Shown: positions 49,807 through 58,754 of the stretch, one piece after another
Layout of the letters: each line of letters opens with the position of its first letter
How positions within the stretch are numbered: the stretch's first letter is position 1
NCBI GenBank assembly: GCA_016705335.1
Contig: JADIYN010000015.1
Span: 1 to 64,000 of the forward strand
Length of the DNA: 64,000 nt
Reading direction: 5' to 3'
Source of the DNA: Draconibacterium sp.
Lineage (GTDB): Bacteria > Bacteroidota > Bacteroidia > Bacteroidales > Prolixibacteraceae
Position numbers and translations under genes: made by a program
The notes under the pieces: generated by a model
The model's database searches: none
The model's input: only the letters and a program-made list of their open reading frames with translations
Told to the model about the DNA's origin: nothing

Positions 49807-49824
49807 TATATTGAGGATTAAAGA

Positions 49825-51219
49825 TTATTTGCTTACAACTATAGCGCCTGTTGCGCCTGGCATTTTAACCCCAACTGGCAAAGCCAATGGTTTTTGTTCC
49901 ATTTGGCGCATTTTTTCTTCTTCTGCTTTTTTCGCTTTTTCCTCCTCATTCTTGCGTAAAATGTCATTGTAGATTTCAAATCCGGCAAGTGCAAAATCTT
50001 CAGCATTTTCCGGCTCAGTTAAATATATTTGCTGCCCTTCTTCCAGACCCTTTCGAACAACCACAAAGTTTTCGTTTTCCTCGCCGGGTTCAATTATTTG
50101 TTTTGTATTTTTTCCATCGGCCAAATACACAAACGAAAGGCTGTCGTTTGTAAATACCGATTCGATAGGTATGAAAAGTGTATCGGTAAAAGCGTTGGTT
50201 TGAATTGTATTACTTGTTGTCATGGCTGGTTTAAGTCCGGGGTCGGAGCCGTTTACTTTTATTTTTATCTCGAAAACCTTTGCATCGCTGTTGGGCATTA
50301 ACTGTCCCATGTTCGCCACTGCAACTACTTCGCCAGCAAGTTCTTTTTCAGGAAATGCATCAATTCCCACTTTCACTTTCTGTCCTTTTTTAATGAGTGA
50401 AATATCAATTTCGTTGATGAATGTTTTGGTTACAAGGTTATTCATGTCAGGAAAAGTAGCAATAATCGGACTCCACTGCGAAACGCGCGAACCGGTTTTT
50501 ACTGTTCCGCCAAACGGATACTGGTAGTAAGAAATAATGCCCGCACGCGGCGAATAAATAATCAGAGCATCGATCAATTGGTTAAGCGCATCAACACGTT
50601 CGCGCACCTGTTTGTAGTTAATGAATTTCCGGGTAACTTTATTTGTTTCCTGCTGAGTGATTAATTCGTATGCAGTTTTTACCTGTTCGAGTTTGCGTTT
50701 GGCTTTGTCGAGATCCATCTCCCCTTTTCTTTGTACCGAAGGCGCTTCAAAAGCTGATTCCTGCACGGCAATTTCCTTTTCTTCCAAATCCAAACGGGCG
50801 TTTACAATTAAATCGCGCTGGTTGCTTAAAGTTAAATTCGAGTCGATTTTGCTGTCTTCGTATTCCGAAAGAGTTCTTTCCAAATCATCGAGTGCGAGTT
50901 TTCTTTGTTCTTCGACAGCCTGGTGGTCGAGTGTTGCCACATAATCGCCTTCCTTTACGAAAGTGCCTTCGTCCACCATATCAGTAATGGTTAACGATGA
51001 AATACGGATTTGCCTGTCGTTCATTCGGTCGGGTATTAAAATGTTGTCGGAGTTTTCCGATTCAAGTTGCCCTGTTGAATACACAAGTATTTCGAATGGT
51101 CCGCGCGAAACCGATACGGTAAGCGCTGTGTTTGTGTTTTCCGGTCGCGAAAAAATAATAAATGCCAGGACCAGAACAGCAATTACAGCGGCAATTATTA
51201 GTAAAGATTTTTTATTCAT
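49825..51219 (-). CDS. HlyD/MacA-type efflux adaptor, first of two
   Basis: 464 residues, intact. The N-terminal anchor is SLLIIAAVIAVLVLAFIIFS. Lipoyl halves: VDEGTFVKEGDYVATLDHQA and IIYSPRAGIISYYQYPFGGT, flanking a long hairpin coil (ALDDLERTLSEYEDSKID...). SLIKKGQKVKVGIDAFPEKE opens the beta-barrel. A charged tail (KNEEEKAKKAEEEKMRQMEQ) is unusual. It is the first gene of the adaptor-permease-TolC-adaptor operon. The two adaptors are not near-identical, so they may form a mixed assembly or act with different permeases. Confidence 0.85.
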   Translation of the reverse strand: MNKKSLLIIAAVIAVLVLAFIIFSRPENTNTALTVSVSRGPFEILVYSTGQLESENSDNILIPDRMNDRQIRISSLTITDMVDEGTFVKEGDYVATLDHQAVEEQRKLALDDLERTLSEYEDSKIDSNLTLSNQRDLIVNARLDLEEKEIAVQESAFEAPSVQRKGEMDLDKAKRKLEQVKTAYELITQQETNKVTRKFINYKQVRERVDALNQLIDALIIYSPRAGIISYYQYPFGGTVKTGSRVSQWSPIIATFPDMNNLVTKTFINEIDISLIKKGQKVKVGIDAFPEKELAGEVVAVANMGQLMPNSDAKVFEIKIKVNGSDPGLKPAMTTSNTIQTNAFTDTLFIPIESVFTNDSLSFVYLADGKNTKQIIEPGEENENFVVVRKGLEEGQQIYLTEPENAEDFALAGFEIYNDILRKNEEEKAKKAEEEKMRQMEQKPLALPVGVKMPGATGAIVVSK

Positions 51220-51368
51220 GGTTTATATCAATTGGTTGATAAAATTGGTTTTTTTGTTTAACAAAAATTGTGCCTTTGATTTCAACGGGAAGTACTGAAA
51301 AATATTTCAGAACAAATGTTAAATAAACTTTTTAGTTGTTAATGAAAAACGTTGACATTCCGGAAGTG

Positions 51369-51679
51369 TTAAAGCTCAATATCGTAAATAATATTGTTTA
51401 AAATCAAAACACAAAAAAAAAAAAATTCAATATCGAATAATCGATAACCAATAACAAGGTTAAATATCAAGCAATAATCAATATCAATTGGTGGTGGTGG
51501 GGGTGATCGGCAGGGTTGGGGGCGCGTGCGGGCTTTGCGGCGGCCGGCCTGCCGGGCATTGCCGGAAAAGGAACCGGCGAAACAACTAAAGCGAAAAGCC
51601 CGGCCGCCTGCCTCTCCAAAAAAAATAATTGTACCTTGTTGCAACATTTTTTTGTGTTGCACAGTCAGATGTGGTAGCT
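51369..51679. other. AT-rich repeat-like stretch joined to a GC-rich island upstream of the sigma gene
   Basis: 51420-51480 is built from short ATATCGAATAA/ATAACCAATA-like words, a type of AT-rich intergenic filler. From 51482 to about 51615 composition switches abruptly to GC-rich, then back to an A run. A frame that crosses it on the minus strand (51662-51369) has no plausible protein features (Pro- and Phe-rich). GTTGC / GCAAC pairs around 51640-51662 make a small hairpin just before the sigma gene. The promoter of the sigma gene and of the efflux operon should be here but is not readable. Confidence 0.5.
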
Positions 51680-52258
51680 ATGAATGACGGAGATCTTGTA
51701 CAGCAAATTTTAAACGGGAACAGTAATGCGTTCAGGTTTTTGGTGGCGAAACACCAGCGCCTGGTAGCACATATTGTTGGCAGGATTGTGCAACGGCATG
51801 AGGATGTGGAGGATATCAGCCAGGAGGTTTTTATTAAGGTTTACAGGAAACTAAAACTTTTCAGGGGCGAATCGCGACTTTCGACATGGATTGCTAAAAT
51901 AGCTTACAACACAAGTATTTCGCACGTGAGGAAGCAACTTAAAAATGAACGGTCGTATGATGAAAGCCCGGCACTGGTTGCAAACGAAAGTGATGAAACA
52001 CTTAACCAGAAAGGGATTGAGAGGGAGGAAGCAAAAAAATATCTGCTTGAACTAATTGAAGAGTTGCCGGTTCATTACAGAACGGTGCTTACATTGTTTC
52101 ATTTGGAAGAGTTTTCATACAGGGAGATTGAGGAGATTACCGAAATGCCTGAGGGGACAATTAAAAGTTATCTTTCGCGGGCACGGAAAATTTTGAAGGA
52201 AAAATTGGAAAAAGTTGTGGAAGCTGAAAAAACAAATATTTTTACAGATTATGTATAA
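51680..52258 (+). CDS. ECF-type RNA polymerase sigma factor
   Basis: 192 residues from MNDGDLVQQILNGNSNAFRF; upstream codons back to 51629 lie in the odd spacer. Region 2 is clear (HEDVEDISQEVFIKVYRKLK, FRGESRLSTWIAKIAYNTSI) and region 4 follows (LPVHYRTVLTLFHLEEFSYR, EIEEITEMPEGTIKSYLSRA RK). ECF factors of this kind direct RNA polymerase to stress or envelope promoters. The next gene begins inside its stop (8 bp overlap), as expected for a sigma factor and its membrane partner. Confidence 0.9.
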   Translation: MNDGDLVQQILNGNSNAFRFLVAKHQRLVAHIVGRIVQRHEDVEDISQEVFIKVYRKLKLFRGESRLSTWIAKIAYNTSISHVRKQLKNERSYDESPALVANESDETLNQKGIEREEAKKYLLELIEELPVHYRTVLTLFHLEEFSYREIEEITEMPEGTIKSYLSRARKILKEKLEKVVEAEKTNIFTDYV

Positions 52259-52610
52259 CAAGGGAAAATATTTTGACACGGACAAATTGCTGGATGAGGT
52301 TTTGAAAACTGAACCGCAATTTGAGTTGTCGGACAAATTTGCTGACGTGCTTGCAGAAAAAATAGGCCGGAAATTTGCCTGGCAACAGTATTTTAGTGAA
52401 TTTTTAATTTATCTCGCCGCCATTTTGGGATTTATTGCGGTTTCGGTTTCTATTCAGTTTCTGTGGTTTGAGGCTGATTGGGTGCAATGGTTACATTTTA
52501 TTGGTCAGAATATCTCGTTGATTTTGGGCATCAATTTTTTAGTTGTATTTATATTATTTGCCGACCGGGTTTTATTGAGGTATTTTTTACATCGCAGAGA
52601 TTTGATATAA
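52251..52610 (+). CDS. Small membrane protein coupled to the sigma factor, possible anti-sigma partner
   Basis: 119 residues. ATG 52251 overlaps the sigma stop by 8 bp. The N-terminal 55 residues are polar and helical (KYFDTDKLLDEVLKTEPQFE, LSDKFADVLAEKIGRKF) and two membrane helices follow (FLIYLAAILGFIAVSVSIQF; ISLILGINFLVVFILFADRV). The arrangement, a cytoplasmic helical part then membrane anchor, fits a membrane-bound regulator of the sigma factor. No zinc-binding HxxxCxxC motif is present, so it is not a classic ZAS anti-sigma; function is inferred from position. Confidence 0.7.
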   Translation: MYNKGKYFDTDKLLDEVLKTEPQFELSDKFADVLAEKIGRKFAWQQYFSEFLIYLAAILGFIAVSVSIQFLWFEADWVQWLHFIGQNISLILGINFLVVFILFADRVLLRYFLHRRDLI

Positions 52611-52688
52611 ACTTTTTATCATCACACAAACTGAAATAAAAAAACTTCACAATATGTTGCAGAATTCTAAAACTTCAGGCAATTTTAT

Positions 52689-53627
52689 TTACCGGCGGTT
52701 GTTGCGCAGGAAGATTATTTCTTCGGTGTGGGGTTCTTCGCCGGCTTTCATGTTATTCCGTTTATAAAGCGGTTTCAGTTTTAAACCATACAGTTGCGAA
52801 ATGTAGTGCATTGTTTCCCCTGCTTCAACACGATGAGTCAGCATTCCTTTTCGTCCGGCTTTCCGGTGTTTTGCCTCAATATATATTATTTCGTTTTTTA
52901 GCGGTTTATAACCTTCAGGGTGGTCGTTGAATTTATACAATTCCCAGGCTTTTATGCCAAACTCCTGCGACAAAATCTCGTAGGTATCGCCTTCGTTGGC
53001 AACTACAGTTTTTAAATTGTTCCGCAATGTGATTTGATGCGATTGGTAGGGATTGATTACTAAACTGTTTAAAACCTCTTTTTTACGTGGTTTTGTGTGT
53101 TTTAATGTAGCCAGTTGTTCGTTTGTCATTTTATAGTCGAGCCGGTATAACTGGTATTCTTCGATTATTTTTAATAAACGGTCGGCATAGTCTGGTGCAG
53201 TGGCATAACCGGCTTTTTTTAATCCGTGTGCCCAACCAACATAGTCGTCGGGGGGAAGTTGGAAAAGTGAAAAATAACGCGGATTATCCATTAAAAAATT
53301 GGAATGGTCGATATACGACTCTTCCACTGTATTGTATTTCCTGAAACATTCATTTTTCTCGTCGTCATCATGTTTCACTGTTTTGCCGGTCCAGGTCGAT
53401 TTGCATTTTATACCGAAATGGTTGTTTGATTTAAGGCTTAATGTACTGTTGCCATTTCCCGATTCAAGACAGGCCTGCGCCATTGTAATACTTGCCGGGA
53501 TGCCGCTGCGGTTCATTTCTTCGATAGCCAGAAGCTGGTATTGTTCAATATATTCCTCGCGCGAAATTTGCGCGAATGCTGCAGAAATGGTTGAAATAAA
53601 AATAATTGTAAAAAGATAATATCTCAT
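52689..53627 (-). CDS. Secreted glucosaminidase with two LysM domains
   Basis: 312 residues, intact. Signal peptide MRYYLFTIIFISTISAAFAQ. The catalytic domain of the GH73 (FlgJ/AcmA) type spans about 25-160: ITMAQACLESGNGNSTLSLK with the catalytic Glu, SNNHFGIKCKSTWTGKTVKH, and HGLKKAGYATAPDYADRLLK. Two LysM-like segments follow (GDTYEILSQEFGIKAWELYK at about 220; THRVEAGETMHYISQLYGLK at about 265) that hold the enzyme on peptidoglycan. It cuts between GlcNAc and MurNAc, helping cell separation or wall turnover. It points toward the sigma factor operon. Confidence 0.88.
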   Translation of the reverse strand: MRYYLFTIIFISTISAAFAQISREEYIEQYQLLAIEEMNRSGIPASITMAQACLESGNGNSTLSLKSNNHFGIKCKSTWTGKTVKHDDDEKNECFRKYNTVEESYIDHSNFLMDNPRYFSLFQLPPDDYVGWAHGLKKAGYATAPDYADRLLKIIEEYQLYRLDYKMTNEQLATLKHTKPRKKEVLNSLVINPYQSHQITLRNNLKTVVANEGDTYEILSQEFGIKAWELYKFNDHPEGYKPLKNEIIYIEAKHRKAGRKGMLTHRVEAGETMHYISQLYGLKLKPLYKRNNMKAGEEPHTEEIIFLRNNRR

Positions 53628-53895
53628 GTTAAACTCGTTTTTACAGAAATCATCAAAAATATAGTGTTCACAGCACTTCCTTTAGTGTTGTTGATTTTTT
53701 TATAAACAAACTAATGTGAATTTCATTGTGCAGAAACCTGAATTTTTGAAATAAATATTACTAAGGGAATGATTGATTTACAGGAAATCAATAAATCTAA
53801 AAGAGTAAAACTTCGATTTAACAAACAATTCGGATTTGAAAAATGTGTATTTTCTGTCATTTCCAATAAAAGTGTAAATTTGGCGAAAACAAACA

Positions 53896-54381
53896 ATGAT
53901 GCATAAAAGGACTTACCAGATTTTTGCAGATGAATATGAAAACCTGTCGGAATTAACGGAAGTTGACCGGCAATTGATTTTAAAAGCGCGTGAAGCTTCG
54001 GAAAATGCGTACGCACCCTATTCAAAATTTTTGGTTGGCGCAGCGGTTTTGCTGGCAAATGGCGAAATAATAAAAGGGAATAACCAGGAAAATGCCGACT
54101 TTACTGATGGTTTATGTGCCGAACGGGTAGCATTGTTTTATGCACACGCTACTTACCCAAATATTGCAGTTGAAGCCCTGGCTGTTACTGCAAAAAACAG
54201 TAACGGATTAATTGCCGGTCCGGCTCAGCCATGTGGTTCCTGCCGCCAGGTTTTGGTAGAAACCGAATCGCGATATAAGCAACCAATCAGGTTGATATTG
54301 GATGGAGCTGAAAAAATTATGGTGTTTAATGGTGCTGATAATCTGCTGCCATTTGCATTTAAACCGGGTTCACTGGGCTAA
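53896..54381 (+). CDS. cdd: Cytidine deaminase
   Basis: 161 residues, intact; start may be 53896 or the next ATG at 53899. NAYAPYSKFLVGAAVLLANG is the N-terminal substrate region, TDGLCAERVALFYA carries the catalytic Glu with the first zinc Cys, and PAQPCGSCRQVLVE supplies the other two Cys. It deaminates cytidine and deoxycytidine to uridine forms for pyrimidine salvage. TAAATTTG at 53875-53882 resembles a -7 box directly before the start, which would give an almost leaderless message. Its 3' end overlaps the convergent rluA-like gene by 23 bp. Confidence 0.92.
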   Translation: MMHKRTYQIFADEYENLSELTEVDRQLILKAREASENAYAPYSKFLVGAAVLLANGEIIKGNNQENADFTDGLCAERVALFYAHATYPNIAVEALAVTAKNSNGLIAGPAQPCGSCRQVLVETESRYKQPIRLILDGAEKIMVFNGADNLLPFAFKPGSLG

Positions 54382-55069
54382 ATTTGTTGCCACGGAACAA
54401 TTTCATAAATTCATTCCAAACCACGTCGTCAGGAGGATCAGCAATAATTGTTATCATTTCATTTTTAACAGGGTGCATTAAATCAATCCGGCGGGCATGC
54501 AAATGAATGCTTTTATCGGCGTTTGGGCGGGGAAATCCGTATTTGATATCACCTTTAATATATAACTTAAGTTGGCGCAATTGTACCCTGATTTGATGAT
54601 GGCGGCCTGTATGCAGCTCAATTTCAAGCAAATGATAATTGTCAATGCTGGCAACATGCCGGTAGGTTAAACTTGCCAGTTTTGAGCCGGGTCTTTTTTC
54701 TGTATATGCGTAACTCCGGTTTTTTTCCTGGTTTTTAACAAGATAGTGGGTAAGTGTTTCAGTGTGTTTTTCAGGCCGTTTGTCAACAACAGCCCAATAA
54801 GTTTTTTTTACTTCATCGCGGGTTTGAAACAATTTGTTTAAGCGGGGAAGCACCTTTCCTGTTTTTGCCAATACCAAAACACCGGTTGTTGGCCTGTCGA
54901 GGCGGTGTGGCAAACCTAAAAACACATTTCCCGGTTTGTCGTATTTTTCTTTTAGGTACTGTTTTACAATGTCGAGAATTGTTTCGTCACCCGTTTTGTC
55001 ACTTTGTACAACCTCGCCACCAGCTTTGTTAACAGCAATAATATGATTGTCTTCGTAAATTACCTGCAC
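54359..55069 (-). CDS. RluA-family RNA pseudouridine synthase
   Basis: 236 residues, intact. It starts directly with the catalytic domain (MQVIYEDNHIIAVNKAGGEV) without an S4 domain. LPHRLDRPTTGVLVLAKTGK contains the catalytic Asp of the RluA family, and LLEIELHTGRHHQIRVQLRQ the RNA-binding strand. Members isomerise specific uridines in rRNA or tRNA; the target cannot be read. It overlaps the 3' end of cdd. Confidence 0.88.
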   Translation of the reverse strand: MQVIYEDNHIIAVNKAGGEVVQSDKTGDETILDIVKQYLKEKYDKPGNVFLGLPHRLDRPTTGVLVLAKTGKVLPRLNKLFQTRDEVKKTYWAVVDKRPEKHTETLTHYLVKNQEKNRSYAYTEKRPGSKLASLTYRHVASIDNYHLLEIELHTGRHHQIRVQLRQLKLYIKGDIKYGFPRPNADKSIHLHARRIDLMHPVKNEMITIIADPPDDVVWNEFMKLFRGNKFSPVNPV

Positions 55070-55146
55070 TTAGATTGCATTTTTATTATTAATAAGTTTC
55101 GGGTTCCTCCGATTGTTTTACGAGTTCCGGGTTTTTGTGCAAACTT

Positions 55147-55171
55147 ACTTTAAACTTTAAACTTTAAACTT
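55147..55171. repeat. Short ACTTTAA tandem repeat
   Basis: The 7-bp unit ACTTTAA is repeated about three and a half times between panB and the pseudouridine synthase gene. Low-complexity filler; no function seen. Confidence 0.6.
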
Positions 55172-55182
55172 GGAACTCCAAA

Positions 55183-55997
55183 CTAATATTGTTCCGTTTC
55201 ATTGGGGAAATCTCCCGATTTAACATCGATGATATAATTTCCAACCGCATTTTTTATTTCATCGGCTAAATTATGGTAGCGGCGTAAAAATCTTGGTGAA
55301 AATTCCTGTGTAATCCCCAGTAAATCGTGAATTACAAGCACTTGTCCGTCAACTCCGCCACCAGCGCCAATGCCAATAACAGGAATGTTTAATGATGTGG
55401 CAACTTCTTCACCCAATTTTGCGGGAATTTTCTCCAGTACCACGCCAAAACAACCTGCATCTTCGAGTAATTGCGCATCACTTTTTAATTTCTTCGCTTC
55501 AGCTTCTTCTTTTGCCCGAACTGAATATGTGCCGAATTTATTTATTGATTGCGGCATCAAACCTAAATGCCCCATAACCGGAATTCCAGCTGATAAAATA
55601 CGATGTACGGATTCAATTACTTCTTTGCCGCCTTCCAATTTCACAGCATCAGCGGCTGTTTCTTTCATGATCCGAATTGCCGAACTCAAAGCTTTTTTGA
55701 GTTTCCCTGATAAGTGCCAAACGGGAGATCTACAACTACCAGCGCACGTTGAACTGCGTTTACTACCGAACGGCCATGGTAAATCATTTGATCTAAAGTA
55801 ATTGGCAAAGTAGTTTGGTTGCCCGCAATAACATTTGAGGCCGAATCGCCAACCAAAATCACATCAACACCTGCTTCGTCAACCAATTTTGCCATGCTGA
55901 AATCATAAGAAGTGAGCATAGATATTTTTTCGCCCCGCTGTTTCATTTCAAACAAACGGTGGGTAGTAACTTTCCGAATTTCGCTGTGAACCGACAT
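55183..55997 (-). CDS. panB: Ketopantoate hydroxymethyltransferase (frameshifted)
   Basis: The first frame, from MSVHSEIRKVTTHRLFEMKQ, includes KISMLTSYDFSMAKLVDEAG, VDVILVGDSASNVIAGN and LPFGTYQGNSKKL, where it ends at 55686 because of an indel in an A/T run. The second frame continues VKLEGGKEVIESVHRILSAG, MGHLGLMPQSINKFG, VLEKIPAKLGEEVATSLNIP and IGIGAGGGVDGQVLVIHDLL to the stop at 55183. Together they make a complete PanB of about 270 residues, which adds a hydroxymethyl group to 2-oxoisovalerate in pantothenate/CoA synthesis. Confidence 0.9.
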
Positions 55998-56148
55998 TCC
56001 GTTATGTTTTTAATTTTGAGCCACAAAGCTAAGCAAAGGTTTTAATCCGCCCAAACATGGTTTCGGCATTAATGAATATTAACAGACAGTGTAATTTTGT
56101 TTTATTTTGTTTGTTTACTTTAGGAAATAAAAAATGATAACTAATCAA

Positions 56149-57447
56149 ATGAAAAAACATAGTGTTGTAGCGACTTTTAGCCTTTTTATTTTTCTTTTGC
56201 TGGGTATTGCACAACCTGCTGACGCCCAGTTTTACTTTAAGAATGCTGAGATTTATGATTTTCAGAAACATGAATTTAACCAGGGTCTGCATTTCAATTT
56301 CAATACTGAACGTGAAGAAACCCAAACCGAATTTTGGCGCGATTATGAAGAGTTAAACACTGGTGATATAAAATTTCAACTCAGCAACCGCTTTTGGAAT
56401 TTCATGGATTACAAGCAGGAAAAAATTGAATTCAATGTTGAAATTGGTCCACTTTGGGGAAATGGTAATTGGATTGACAGTTCATCGGTTGCAAATATTG
56501 AAGCCGATCATAAAATTTTCGGAGTTAGATCAAATGCTTCAGCAAGCTACTCAAGCCGATTTTATTACAACAATAAAAATTACACGCTCGTGCAGGTAAA
56601 AGGCTGGGGGAGATATGATTTATATAATCAAATTTCAAAAGGTATTTCCACTGATTCAAACATGATGAAAACTGGATTTGATGAAGAAACAACAGAAAAT
56701 AAATTCAGATATGGAATTGAAGCACGCGCCGGCTGGGGAATTGGCAGGTTTAAACCGATGAATAATTTTATGATTGCCGATTACTTACTGAAAAAATATT
56801 ACAGTCATCGCAATTTTTCGCAAGATGAAATTTTAAAATTTGGCAACGAGATTGGCAGAATAAAAAGTCAACGAGATATATCAACCGGGCATAAAACTGA
56901 GATTGAAACTGCACAAATGCAGGACTTTTTGAACCAGAAAATGTTTCTTATTCCTGTAAATAGTTTGGAAGAAGAGTGGAAATCCGGCGAATTTTTACCT
57001 CGATTTAATGGAAACAGGGTTGAGTTTGGTCCGTTTTTTAAATACTTCAACCGCGAACCCGATTTTATTTATGGCGGCTATTTTTTATACGAACATGCCA
57101 AATATTGCAGTGTGAAATGGAACCGGAATTTTAGTGCCGGCGTAAATTACAATGCCTACAAAAAGCAGGACTGGATTTTGGGCGAAGTTAGTATGGGTTG
57201 GTCTTATTTTATAAAACTCAAAAGTCAGATTGATTTTGGCGTGAAATATATTCCCGGAATTGCACTAAACGATTCGGGCGAAACAGGTTCGTTAAACCAT
57301 GGTTTTATTCCGTATCTTGGTTATTTCACACAAGTTGATTCGAAAAACCGGATTGACGTAAAGCTTGCCTATCGTTTGTCGGAAGATGAAAACTTGATGC
57401 TTTCAGGCCCTGAAATTTCGGTTGCGGTTTATCGGAGCAGGTATTAA
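56149..57447 (+). CDS. Putative outer membrane protein, unknown family
   Basis: 432 residues from MKKHSVVATFSLFIFLLLGI, AQPADAQ (signal peptide); an upstream ATG at 56134 is less likely. Many strands with aromatic ends (GLHFNFNTEREE, LVQVKGWGRYDLYNQ, FFKYFNREPDFIYGGYFLY, MGWSYFIKLKSQIDFGVKYI) and an end in VAVYRSRY suggest an outer-membrane beta-barrel with a helical insert near residues 170-250. A similar architecture is seen in the broken gene at 58755-60061 (barrel strands around an insert that begins ISQLKNKR). No function is known. Confidence 0.7.
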   Translation: MKKHSVVATFSLFIFLLLGIAQPADAQFYFKNAEIYDFQKHEFNQGLHFNFNTEREETQTEFWRDYEELNTGDIKFQLSNRFWNFMDYKQEKIEFNVEIGPLWGNGNWIDSSSVANIEADHKIFGVRSNASASYSSRFYYNNKNYTLVQVKGWGRYDLYNQISKGISTDSNMMKTGFDEETTENKFRYGIEARAGWGIGRFKPMNNFMIADYLLKKYYSHRNFSQDEILKFGNEIGRIKSQRDISTGHKTEIETAQMQDFLNQKMFLIPVNSLEEEWKSGEFLPRFNGNRVEFGPFFKYFNREPDFIYGGYFLYEHAKYCSVKWNRNFSAGVNYNAYKKQDWILGEVSMGWSYFIKLKSQIDFGVKYIPGIALNDSGETGSLNHGFIPYLGYFTQVDSKNRIDVKLAYRLSEDENLMLSGPEISVAVYRSRY

Positions 57448-58555
57448 ACCCGCAGGAATATTTTTTCTTGTACATGTAGTAAAGAATCAACCAAACCAGC
57501 AAAATATTTCCGGCAACAAGGAAAACTTCAGAAATATTTCCTGCAATTTCAGTCCAGCCAAATACTAATTTGGTGACTTTCTCAGTGTCAAAAAACCTGC
57601 GAAAAAGATAGATGAATATTGAATTCATTCCGATAACACGGAAAAAGAAAGACCATTTTTGCCAGCCTTTCACATCAATTATCCAATAAAACAAAGTAAT
57701 CAGTAAAAACCCGATTCCACCAGTAAGTAAATTGAAACTGCCTGTCCAGCATGCTTTAATTAACGGGTAAAAAGTGCTAAGCAACAACGAAGTAACTATT
57801 AATGAAACTCCTGTAATCGAAAGAGTTTTATTTTTTGCATTTCTCCGGTTTTTGTCGCGTAAAATATGCCCGGCAACCGAACCCAATAAAGTAACCGTAA
57901 CTGCTGAAATTATGCAAAGCAAACCTTCCGGGTCAAATACATTTCCATGCAATCTGCCCGGTAAAAGCATCCTGTCAAAGTAGCCGTTTATACAACCTTC
58001 GGGAGTTAAAACACCGGCGCCAATTCCTGGAACGGGAACAAGCAACTGAAGAATACCGATTGAAACCAAAATCCCGCCAAGCCAGTATAGTCGTTGTTTA
58101 AACGATTTTGTATAAATTACAATTAATGCAGCAAACATATATGCAAGCCCAATTTGTCCCAAAACGCTGGGTAATCGTGGGTTTTCAAAACCATTTGAAA
58201 ATACACCGTTGTAAATCCATCCCAACAAAACAAGAATAAGGCCGCGGCTTATTGCTTTTTTTGCCAGCGAAGATTTCGGTACTTTTTTTTCGAGTTTCGA
58301 AACAATTGCAAACGGAATTGCAACACCACTGATAAACATGAACAGCGGGAAAATCAAGTCGTAAAAATGAAAACCATTCCATGGCACATGTTCCATCTGT
58401 TCAACAACCGGATCGAGCCATGCCGCGCCTGTATATTCTGCAATTACTGTTAAAAGATAGCTTCCTCCGGTAATCCAGAACATATCAAAACCGCGTAAAG
58501 CATCCAATGAATGTAATCGTTTTTCAGGATCGGAGTGCAATGATTTTGTTGTCAT
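57444..58555 (-). CDS. Membrane acyltransferase, DUF5009/HGSNAT-like (frameshift at end)
   Basis: Start at 58555 (MTTKSLHSDPEKRLHSLDAL, then RGFDMFWITGGSYLL), preferred over the upstream ATG at 58612. About ten membrane helices (FHFYDLIFPLFMFISGVAIP; GLILVLLGWIYNGVFSNG; LTGGIGFLLITLFYWIIDV). SLDALRGFDMFW and FPLFMFISG are the family marks; HGSNAT acetylates heparan sugars, and bacterial members are thought to modify cell-wall or glycan amino sugars. As read, the frame passes the end and continues into the opposite gene (CGFNTCSDKPQ). One extra A in KKK would give KKKIFLRV and a stop at 57444, the natural end. Confidence 0.8.
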
Positions 58556-58754
58556 AATTTTATTTTTATTGAAATCGAATGTAGTAAACTTTTCAGAAAG
58601 ATAAGTTTGCATTATTTGGTTTTATTTAATCATATTTTGATAATTACCAATTCCATTTTTAAAAAGGTTTTTAACATAAAAAACACATAACATTTGTTCA
58701 GATTGGTACTATGTTTGTTAATTGAACACTCAAATTAATCAAAATCAAAACACC

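Noticed and set aside
51369..51662. Minus-strand frame of 97 residues across the GC island
   Set aside because: Pro- and Phe-rich low-complexity translation of repeat-like and GC-rich sequence; not a credible protein.
54754..55046. Plus-strand frames over the pseudouridine synthase gene
   Set aside because: Antisense shadows with Cys- and Phe-rich random composition.
56134..56148. Earlier ATG for the outer membrane protein
   Set aside because: MITNQ before the MKKHSVV start would spoil a standard signal peptide.
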